A program made the translations under genes and the position numbers. A model generated the notes under the pieces. The model searched no databases. It was not told the origin of the DNA and saw only the letters and a program-made list of their open reading frames with translations. Positions 23,829 through 35,200 of a stretch of DNA of 64,000 nucleotides are shown in pieces. The stretch covers positions 89,942,642-90,006,641 of the forward strand of contig CM049306.1 in assembly GCA_026874595.1 (NCBI GenBank), read 5' to 3'. Origin of the DNA: Sipunculus nudus. Lineage: Eukaryota; Annelida; Sipuncula; Golfingiida; Sipunculidae. Position 1 is the stretch's first letter; the number at the start of each line of letters is the position of its first letter.

Positions 23829-25400
23829 TAGCTCAGCTGATTTTCAATAAGGCTGAGGCACAGCGATGGGTCTTTGTCCGCCGTCCCTTTTTACCGGACG
23901 TCCTAAGTTACAAGGCACACACTGTAAACGTTAAGTCCAGAATGTTTTGCTCAATATCGAATCAGGTCCTCGTAAAATCTTCTTGCGTACCCAAATTAGG
24001 TCGGAGTGATGGATGGGCAGTTAAAATAGGGGTAAGATAAGAATAACATCTCTTCTAAGCATTAAAGGCTGTTGAACAAATATCCACCATGGGGTCGCTC
24101 ACTTAAAATAATGCATCCCTGTCATCATGCATAATTGAAGGAAAACTTTTGAAGTTTTAAACCTCACTCGGACATTTTGAGAAAATTTAATGTTAACCTC
24201 TAATTGACGCATGACTTGCTATAAAATTTGACATGCGTGTTCATTTTGGACAGGTACATTGTTGATATGTGAAAAATGGCGCCACCTACTTTTTTTAAAT
24301 TATGCATTTTAGACTGACAAATTACAATAAAAATGCCATTTCTAGGCAATGACTTGAGTTTTAAAAAAATAACCCATTTTACATGTATTTTTGAGTTTGA
24401 TAAAGAACAGAAAACGTGACAATTGATTTAGTAATGAATACATGGACTGTCTTAATTTTAAAACTTTGCTTGTAATCGCGGGCTCATTGATCATGTCATT
24501 TTCACAGATGTGCGTTCAGGTATTGTCCTTGAAATTTGGTATGCATTTTGATGATGGATAGTTTAAAGAGTGGAAAAATAATAATGCAAAAATGCATCAA
24601 TCATGTCACTTCCAAAGCAGTGGATCCAATAATTGTTTACAAAACTTTGTAGGCTATATGCTTGAGATAAGAGACTGACAAATAGCAGTCATGTATGTAT
24701 ATATGTTTTTTGTCCGATTTGATCCATTTTAAATTGATATACATAAACTAATGTCTCCCCACACGAGGTGAGACAAGTTGCTTTTAGTGGCATCGTCGTC
24801 GTCAGTCGTCTTCTGAGGATCTCTTGTGAAAGCGATAATTTTGAGGCGCTGCATATTTTTTCCTGAAATTTGAAACACAATCTTTTTACCAAAATCTCGG
24901 ACGAGTTCGAAAAAAGATTACCTTGACCTTAATCTTAAAGGTCAAATCTGCCGAAATGTAATATTTATGTGAACCCCATAACTTTTGAAGTGTTTCACAT
25001 TTGGTCCTTAAATTTGTTACACGACTTTTTTTTAACGACGGTTCTTGGACGAGAATGAAAACTGGTGATCTTGACCAAGATCAATAAGTAGGACTATAGT
25101 TAGTGTTTTGTGAACACAAGAACTTTTGAAGTATTGGGTATATACCCCTCAGATTCGAGATTTCGGAATAATATGGGTACTGGTGACCTTGACTTTGATC
25201 TTCAAGGTCAATTCTGCGCAAATCTAGAATCGTTGTTTTGAGATTGGCATATATCTACCCCTAATGTTTTTGGATTGCCCAAGTGCGAAAACAAAGCCAT
25301 TCTATTTATCTGTCCAGGCACTACTGCGCGTGTTAACATATGGGTGACAAACGGACGACACATCGTCGCTATAGCTCACAGATGAGCTTAACTGAATAAC
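23829..25400. mobile_element. Non-autonomous element with inverted AGCTCA-type ends
   Basis: The left end (TTTTAGCTCAGCTGATTTTC ... TCTTTGTCCGCCGTCC) and right end (ACAAACGGACGACA ... TCGCTATAGCTC ... AGATGAGCTTAACTGAA) are inverted relatives of the right-end module of the pearl-like copies. The interior has repeated CCTTGAC...CAAGGTCAA blocks (24.9-25.2 kb) common in bivalve repeats. No transposase. Confidence 0.6.
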
Positions 25401-26148
25401 ACATAACTATCACTCATACATTATTTATTAAACTAAAGTAAAAAAAAATGCATCCTCATTCAGATTTATTCCGCTCATCATGCAGAGTGGGAAAACATTT
25501 GGAAGAACTAGTTCTGCAGAATTATTACAGAAAAATCTACAAATTCATGGTTTGAAGGTTATTGCGCCTCATTGTAGATGCAGTAGTTAATGGCCTGCAC
25601 CCGCAGAGACTTTATGACTTTAATCGGCTAGTATATGAAGTATAATTTTACACAGCAAATTTCATGGTAAAATAGAAGGTATATAATATACTCGATCATC
25701 AATGGATCATCGGTAGTTTTCCTCGAACAGGATTTCACAAAAAACTTCCTACCAGTAGTATTTGAACTTTATGCCGAGACAAATTTGGGTTATAATATAA
25801 TATTTGGTTCCATATGGTTACCGATTTTGACTTCAAAAGTAAACAGGCAATAATGAGAACATTTACACATAGTTTAACAATTTAACTGGGAAAATGAAGA
25901 AAAATATATATTTCCATTTAAAAAAAATCAGGTTTTATTTAAATCCACATTTACAATTTTTTTATCTGAGAACTGATTGAGTCTTTTAATAAAACAAAAG
26001 AGAAGGTATTTTTCTTTTCAGATTATTTAGAAGATAAGTAACCCTGTGGTTAAACTCCAATAAGGCTTGGTCATACATTCAATATGCAATTACTTGGGTA
26101 TCTGGTACCGGGTGAACTTAACCTTCATTGGGTACATCTTAATATTTC
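25401..26148. other. Intergenic sequence 3' of gene C
   Basis: AT-rich 3' flank. An AATAAA on the minus strand lies near 25930, but I cannot assign a poly(A) site. Confidence 0.4.
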
Positions 26149-26203
26149 TCATGTATCTGCAAGACTTGCTGGGCTTATCTTCTTCTTTCTAGTCAGAATG
26201 CCC
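26149..26203 (-). CDS. Gene C exon 14: basic tail exon
   Basis: Acceptor CTCCGCAG, then 1 nt + GILTRKKKISPASLADT and TGA. Phase fits the preceding exon; the basic stretch fits a stop-transfer signal. Reached only if the upstream frameshift is absent or bypassed. Confidence 0.65.
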
Positions 26204-29200
26204 CTGCGGAGAAATGGTGGACATTTTATTCAGAAACCATATATTCTAGTACTGAGCTTGAAAGTCATTTTCTAACAACAAATATATAATATTTTAATTT
26301 CATGTGGACCTTTTACGTCAAAGATCATATATGTTACTGGCATGACAATATAAACTAAACTTTAAACATGAAATGTATTATGAATATAATACATTTTTTA
26401 TGTAAACCCATTTATATTCATTACATGATCAGGAAAACACTGCAACCTACCTTTTCACAGCATAGACCCACTGTGAAATGACGCCTGCGATTGCAAGTAT
26501 GGTGATTACCCTTGTCAGACATAACGTCGGAATTACCCAAGCCCCAAGGTCACAGAGAGGCACGTCACCGTCCTTCTGCTCGGCAACAGCTCCGACACCA
26601 GCGGCCCCTGTCTGCATGGCCGCATGTAGTAGTCTCACAAGCAGGACATTCTTTGGTACAAACCGGCACACTTCCAGAAACTATAGAATACGAAGAAAAA
26701 CCGACCAAGTGTTCTTGCACAAGCAGACACACAGGGGTATGCATGCCACAAACTATGACTGCAGGTAAAAGAAAAGAAAGGACAAACGAAAGAAAGAAAT
26801 ATGTTATACCAAATATACAATAACCAGGGGTAAAAAAATGAAGCCGTTCTCCGTGATTGGTAACACGTTCCGACCCCTTCATATTAGATGGACTTTCGGA
26901 CAAATATAAAGACGCAATTTTTTCATAAATATATCAGTGATTCTTTGTGGAAATATGTTGGATTAATGAAAATACCCCCACATTTCAGTTTACTGTTTTT
27001 TTTATTTTAATACATTTATCATAAAAGAAGACAAACAAACATCAAATAGTCATACAGATTTCATATTCAGTTTATATTAGAAGCTTTCATAAGCCAATTA
27101 AGTAGGCTAAATTGGTAAATAAGATAAATAATAAAATAAGAAAATGAAACATGGAACACATCTGAATGACTTATTATGTGGTACAAAGAAATGTATACCT
27201 AATCATTTATTATGTAAAAGTTTCAAAGGGATATTATCTTTCTGGATCGGCAATTCCGACCTTAACACACGAAATATGACTAGTCGTCAATTGAATGCAT
27301 GTTCCCTTAAACAAACTATGATACCTACCCTGTTACACCAACTCATAAAACCTATCACAGACAGCTGCTCCTAACCACTTACTTTGCCCTACTTACTCTC
27401 TATACAGCCATACAGCAGACATGTTAAAACCCATCTGTAATACCACCTGTTTAGTACTAGTCCATAATACCAACTACTTGTAGTACACGTATATCCTTTA
27501 TAAAACCCACTCTGTAGTTCTCAGTGTTAAATACCCAGTCTGTAGTTATGAGCAAAAAAAAAAGATGTCTAATCTCCTTTGCTCAAAATGAAAAACGTAT
27601 CCGGTAGTGCCCGATATAATACCATCACAATAGTACTGACTCGGCTGTACCTACTCTGCAATCCCCACTCAGTATAAAACCTATCATGTTGGACTCAGCC
27701 TTTGATACCTACTCTGTATGGTACCAACTCTGTAATACCTTATCTGTATGATACCAACTGTGTAATACCTACTCTGTATGATACCCACTCTGTAATACCT
27801 TACCATGTATAATACCCACTCTGTAATACCTACTCTGTGTGGTACTAACTTTGTAATACCCACTCTGCATGATACCAACTCTGTAATATCTACTCTGTAT
27901 GGTACAAACTCTGTAATACACACTCTGTATGATACCAACTCTGTAATGCCTACTCTGTATGGTACCCACTCCGTAATACCAACTCTGTATAATACGAACT
28001 CTGTAATACCTACTCTGTATGGTACCAACTCTGTAATACCTACTCTGTATGGTACCAACTCTGTAATACCTACTCTGAATAATACCCACTCTGTAATACC
28101 TACTCTGTGTGGTACTAACTCTGAAATACCTTCTCTGTATGATAACTCTGTAATACCTACTCTGTATGGTACTAACTCTGTAACACCCACTCTGTATGGT
28201 ACCAACTCTGTAATACCTAATCTGTATGGTACCCACTCCGTAATACGAACTCTGTATAATACGAAATCTGTAATACCTACTCTGTATGGTACCAACTCTG
28301 TAATACCTACTCTGGATAATACCCACTCTGTATTACCTACTCTGTGTGGTACCCACGCTGTAATACCTACTCTGTATGGTACCAACTCTGTAATACCTAC
28401 TCTGTATGGTAACAACTGTGTAATTTCTACTTTGTATGGTACCCACGCTGTAAGACCTACTCTGTATGATACCAACTCTGTAAAACCCACTCTGTAAGGA
28501 ACCATCTGTGTAATACTTACTCTGTGTGGTACCCACTCTGTAATACCTACTCTGTGTGGTACCCACTCTGTAATACCTACTCTGTATGACACAAACTCTG
28601 TAATACCTACTCTGTATGTTACAAACTCTGTAATACCTACTCTGTATGATACCAACTCTGTAACAACTACTCTGTTTAGTACCAACTGTGTAACAACTAC
28701 TCTGTATGGTACCAACTTTGAAATACCTACTCTGTATGGTACCAACTGTGTAATACTACTCTGTATAATATCCAATCTGTAATACCTACTCTGTATGGTA
28801 CAAACTCTGTAATACCTACTCTTTATGTACCAACTCTGTATTACCTACTCTGTTTAGTACCATCTCTGTAATACCCACTCTGCATAGTATCCACTCTGTA
28901 ATACCTACTCATTATAATACCTACTCTGGTCACATCTTTCTCCTTCATATCCTTCCTGACAAGTTCCTTCAGGACACCGGCCGTCTGTAATGTCACACGT
29001 TGTGTTGTAACACATCCTGCATTTCTCTTTACAGTTTAATCCCCAGAACCCTGATCCACATACTGAGACAGAAAAAAAACACATTACATTAAATTATTCA
29101 TGCACGTTGAGACAAAAGGTATTGTACGTAAGAATACCCCAGTTATAAATGTTGGATAAATTCAAACTCGTTATTTACGAAAGTAATCATCCATACCTCT

Positions 29201-32200
29201 TAGGCCAAAATTAAATATTAATAATAAAATAAAAGGTATGGTTCTCAGGCACCGCCCACACCAGTTTTTAACTCCCGCATTATTTTTTTATTTTGATTTT
29301 CAATAGAAACTTACCAATTTTGAGCTCCAGCCGATGAGACATTTTTCAAGAAGATAAAAACAATTTTGATAAAGTTTCCTTTGTTTTATAGTGCTTTTAC
29401 TTGTTAAGCAAAAAAAAATTTGTTATAATTATGCTTTTCCCTAATCATATGACATTTTTCTTTCGAAAAATACAAAACGGTATACCCGCCCGCATTTGTT
29501 GGCCTTATGGCTTATAAACCTTTTAGCGATAACCCAAAATTCTATAGTATTTATCTTTTCATCATGTAAAGTACTGTTTAACTTACCCTTTAGACATTTA
29601 TCTCCAGTATAACCCTCCTGACACACACCTGAAGGACATATCCCAGTCGTGACGTCACAAGGTAGTCCTTTACACCGGCCGCAGCGTTCTGAACAGTTTG
29701 GTCCCCATGTGTTGTTGCCACAGGCTACAATAAAGAAAACTTTTTGAGATTTGATTTTGGTGGAGGTAAGCGACTCTACTTTTTATACTCCTTCAGCTAA
29801 GAACTGTGTTCATGATCTGCAGGTTTCCATTTCGGTTCTGGACTTCTTGACAGGGGCTTACACGCGATAATCCTGGGGTCAAAACGCCTCAGAATTTCTT
29901 AGAATTCTGAGATGTACTCATACGCAATTTACTAAAGCTTATTAATTGGCAAAATGATATGCAATTTGGAGTAAAACAACATTAGTGTTTAGGTGATATC
30001 ATGCACACAATAAATAAACAATACACCTCTACCTGTCAAAAAATGACTTTTGAGCCTTATGACACAAATGAGAATACTCAAGACGTAAAATACAATTTTA
30101 TCAACATTAACAGATTATTCTGTTCTTGAAATTCTTGGTCTATTTATAATTTATTCAATAACTCGAAAACATGTGTAATCTCGTATGCGTTTGAACAAAT
30201 TAACATTCACTTTTATTATAATATATATAGTTTACCTATGTCGCACTTGTCACCTAGGTAACCATCCACACACCTGCCCACTGGACATCTACCGTTTGTG
30301 ACGTCACACGGACCGCCGCTGCACTCACCACGTTCACGTTTGCATTCTGAGCCCCATCTACCCGGGATACAGGCTACAAAATGAGTGATAGTTGATGATC
30401 ATTTTAATTAGTTATAATATTAGTTAATTAAGTTACAACACGATACCATAACAAGTGACCCATGGGTCATGACGCTCAGCTGACTAGGAAGAGATTCACA
30501 AAAGGAAATTTTATCATCAGAATGGTAGATACCCATTCAACTGAAGCATCAAACAGATTAACCAACAGGCCAAGATTTAGTCTGTATTTATATATCTGAA
30601 AAATAGAGAAAAAATGTGTAAACTTTAAAAACTAGAATACGGGTAGCCGACAAGTGACTACGTGTATCTGCCAAAATCAGAGTGAAGTGAGGCATGGATT
30701 GGGTGGCAAGGGGAAACAGAGTAAGGTATGTTGCATATTAGCATGGATGTCTGCAGCCTAAATGTGTATGTAGGTTGTGCAACCTACCACAAATCCAGAA
30801 AGCTGTCCAAGTTGTATACATATGCAAAATTTTAGGTAGAAAAGTCAAACCACTACATGGATATGAGTGATTTTAGCCCACGGCAGACAAACAGACAGAC
30901 GCTGTGCAAAAATGGTTGCAGTTTTGTGTATGATAAAGACCTATGTGAGATCTAAACACAAGCACAATTTTTACCCAATCGGTCAAATGGTTCCTGAGAT
31001 ATTAGCTTGGATGTGTGCAGCGTTAACTAGAATGTAGGTGGCGCCACCTGTCATAAAATCAAGAAAGCTATCCAGGATGTATAAACCTGCAAAATTTTAG
31101 GCAGTTATGTCAAACCACTACAGAGAAATGAGTGATTTTAGGCAACGGCAGACCAACAGACAGACGCTGTGCAAAATGTGCAAAAATGGTTGCAGGTGGC
31201 CCCTCCAGTTTTGTGTATGATAAAGACCTATGTGAGATCTATACACATGCAAAATTTTGGCCCAATCGTTCAAACGGTTCCCGAGATATGAGCTTGGATG
31301 TCTGCAGCATAAACTAGAATAAAGGTGGCGCCACCTGTCATAAAATCAAGAAAGCTATCCAGGATGTATAAAACTGCAAAATTTTAGGCAGATATGTCAA
31401 ACCACTGCCAAGATGTGAGTGACTTTATTGCGCGGCAGACAAACAGACAGACGCTGTGCAAAAATGGTTGCAGGTGGTGCCAGCAGTTTTGTGTATGATA
31501 AAGAGCTATAATAGATCTATACACATGCAAAATTTTGGCCCGATCGGTCAAACGGTTCCCGAGATATGAGCTTGGATGTCATCAGCGTGAACGTGAATGT
31601 AGGTGGTGCCACCTGTCATAAAATCAAGAAAGCTATCCAGGATGTATAGAACTGCAAAATTTTAGGCAGATATGTCAAACCACTGCCGAGATATGAGTGA
31701 CATTATTGCACGGCAGACAAACAGACAGACGCTGTGCAAAAATGGTTGCAGGTGGCGCCACCAGTTTAGCGTATGATAAAGAGCTAGGTTAGATCTATAT
31801 ACATGCAAAATTTTGGCCCGATCGGTCAAACGGTTCCCGAAATATGAGCTTGGATGTCATCAGCGTGAATGAGAATGTAGGTGGCGCCACCTGTCATAAA
31901 ATCAAGAAAGCTATCCAGGATGTATACGCATGCCGAATTTCAGGTGAATTAGTCAATTCACTGCAGAGATATGAGTGATTTTAACCAAAGGCTGATGAAC
32001 AGATGGACACTGTGCAAACATGGTTACAGGTGGCGCCACCATTTTTTGTGTATGTTATAGAGCTATCCAAGGGCTACATTAGTATAAATTTTATTTCCTT
32101 ATCAGTCAAACGGTTCCCGAGATATGAGCTTGGAAAGCTGATAAAATCAAGTCCCAGAGGAGCTCTCTGGAAACGAAGGCGGCAACGGCGGAGGAACCCG

Positions 32201-35200
32201 GTCAAAAACATAGTATCCACAAAACTTCGTTTTGGCGGGTACAAAAATACAGGTGGCTCCACCAGTCTGCAGAAACTAATAAAAACACTTACAAACATCA
32301 ATATCCATGCAAAGAATCATGGTGATCTCCCCATTAGTTGTTCAGATACTTCAGCTTTTGAATCAAATCGTCCATTATTCTGAGGGATACTTCGGAGTCC
32401 TATAGCTTGAAGGATATGGGTAACAGAGACCTAATTTTAAGTTTCCACAGGCACTTTTCATGGGCCTTCTTGCATGACAAGAATGAAGATTCTAGGTCCA
32501 GTTGTTTCGATTTGTACCCTGTTGACAGATAACCACATCTTTAAAGGTATCAAAAAAAGAGAAAAAAAATCGTAAAAATTTGAAAAAAATAGAGGTGGCG
32601 CACCCAGTCTGCAGAAACTGATGGAACAGGTCATGATCAATATGTATGCCGAAAATCATGACCATCAGTGTTGTAGTTATTGAGATACTGCAGTTTTTGT
32701 ATCAAATTTTTCATTATTCTGGGGGTAATTTGGAGCCATACAGCTTAAAGAATATGGGTAACAGAGACCTAATTTCAGGTTTCCATAGAGACTTTTCATG
32801 GGTCTCCCTGTGTGTCAAGAATGAAGATTCTAGGTCCAGTTTTAATGATTTGTGCCCTGTTAACAGATGTTCATAACTTTAAAGGTCTCAAAAATAGAGA
32901 AAAAATTCGTAAAAAAAACCGAACAAATACAGGTGGTGCCACCAGTATGCAGAAACTGATGAAACACTCCATGATCAATATCCATGAAAACAATTATGGT
33001 GATCTCTGCATTAGTTGTTCAGATACTTCAGCTTTTGTATCAAATTTTCCATTATTCTGAGTTGTACTTTGGAGTGCCATAGCTCAAAGGATATGGGTAA
33101 CAGAGACCTAATTTCAGGTGTCCATGGAGACTTATGATGGGTCTCCCTGTGTGTCAACAATGAAGATTCTAGGTCCAGTCCTTACGATTTGTACCCTGTT
33201 GACAGATAACTACATCCTGAAAGGTCTCGAAAATAGAGAAAAAAATTGTGAAAATTTGAAAAAATACAGGTGGCACCACCAGTCTGCATGAACTGATGAA
33301 ACACCTCTTGATCAATATGTATGCCAAAAATCATGACCCTCAGTGTTGTAGTTATTGAGATGTTGCAGTTTGTTTTTAACAAATTTTCCATTATTCTGGG
33401 GGGTTATTGGGAGCCCCCCATTGGTCAAAGGATATGGGTAACAGAGGCCTTATTTCAGGTTTCCATGCAGACTTTTTATGGACCTCTCAGTGTGTCAAGA
33501 ATGAAGATTCTAGGTCCAGTCTTTATGATTTGTGCCCTGTAAACAGCTGTTCACATTTTTAAATTCGTAAAAAATCGAAAAATTCAGGTGGCGCCACCAG
33601 TCTGCAGGAAGTGATGGAACATCTCATGATCAATACGTATGCCAAAAATCATGACCATCAGTCCAGTAGTTAATGAGATATTGAAGTTTTTGTATGAAAT
33701 TTTTGACTTTTCTGGGGGGTACTTTGGGGCCCCATAGCTCGAAGGATATGGGTAACAGAGATCTAATTTATGGTTTCCACGGAGACTTTTAATAGGTTTC
33801 TCAGTGTGTCGAGAATGAAGATTCTAGATCCACCGGTTACGATTTGTGCCAGGTTAACAGATGACAGCATCTTTAAACGTCTCAAAAATAGAGGAAAAAA
33901 TTGTAAAAAAATCGAAAAATACAGGTGGCGCCACCAGTCTGAAGGAACTTATGGAACATCTCATGATCAATATGTATGCCAAAAATCATGACCATCAGTG
34001 TTGTAGTTATTGAGATATTGAAGTTTTTGTATGAAATTTTTTACTATTCTGGGGGGTACTTTGGGGCCCCATAGCTCGAAGGATATGGGTAACAGAGACC
34101 TAATTTCTGGTTTCCAAGGAGATTTTTCATGGACCTCTCAGTGTATCAAGAATTAAGATTCTAGGTCTAGGCTTTACGATTTGTGCCTTGTTAACAGATG
34201 TTCACGTTTTTAAAGGTCTCAAAAATAGAGAAAAAAAATTGTAAAAAAATCGAAAAATACAGGTGGCGCCACCAGTCTGCAGGAAGTGATGGAACATCTC
34301 ATGATCAATATGTATGCCAAAAATCATGACCATCAGTCAAGTAGTTAATGAGATATTGAAGTTTTTGTATGAAATTTTTGACTTTTCTGGGGGGTACTTT
34401 GGGGCCCCATAGCTCGAAGGATATGGGTAACAAAGACCTAATTTCTGGTTTCCAAGGAGATTTTTCATGGACCTCTCAGAATCCCAAGTTACAAGGTTCT
34501 AGGTTCAGCGGTTACGATTTGTGCCTGGTTAACGGACGGACAGACGGACAGACGGACAAAGAGTGATCGCTATAGCTCAGATGACTTTCAGTCAGCTGAG
34601 CTAAAAAAATCTGAACTCATAATAAAAACTCACATTGCTCAGCACCTCCTTTGAATAAGTAGATTATAATAGAAGAATTTGCGATAGAAACATCATCTAT
34701 AAAATACCAACTCCTGCTGTGGATTTTCCAAAGCTGACGATATTAAAGCACCTTGTGTTGAACCTTCACCAAAACCGGTTTTCAATTGTATTGTCAATAC
34801 ATGTGAGATGCTTGTTGTGCACCCAGTTTTATATTTGTGTATTAACAAAAAGCGAGATGGTTTTCTTGTAGATGCATGATTTGTCAACGAAAAAGCATTT
34901 TATTTTGGAACAAAATGAAAAATGAACATTGAAAATTGCGTACTTTTTTTACAACGTGACCCGTAATACCCATCCTGACATCGTCCTCTGGAGCACCTGC
35001 CGTTAATGACGTCACACGGGGTCTCTGCGCATTTACCGCACTTCTCTGAGCAGTTGCTTCCCCAGGTACCATCCTGACATACTGACGGTCCCAGAATAAC
35101 ATATAATTTCGTTTTCAGAAAATTTTAATCATGCAGCATGTCTTGATATATTTTTGGTGGATTATTTTGGTCACAAAATTTGTCTAGACTCTGGATCTTC

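Noticed and set aside
27684-28775. 363-codon ORF (minus) with a 10-residue repeat, and 230-codon ORF (plus) opposite it
   Set aside because: Both are produced by the 30-bp minisatellite, whose period is a multiple of three; open frames occur on both strands and there is no non-repeat coding part.
32003-32383. 126-codon ORF (plus)
   Set aside because: Lies across the junction of two tandem repeat families inside the pearl-like element; translation shows only repeat-derived sequence.
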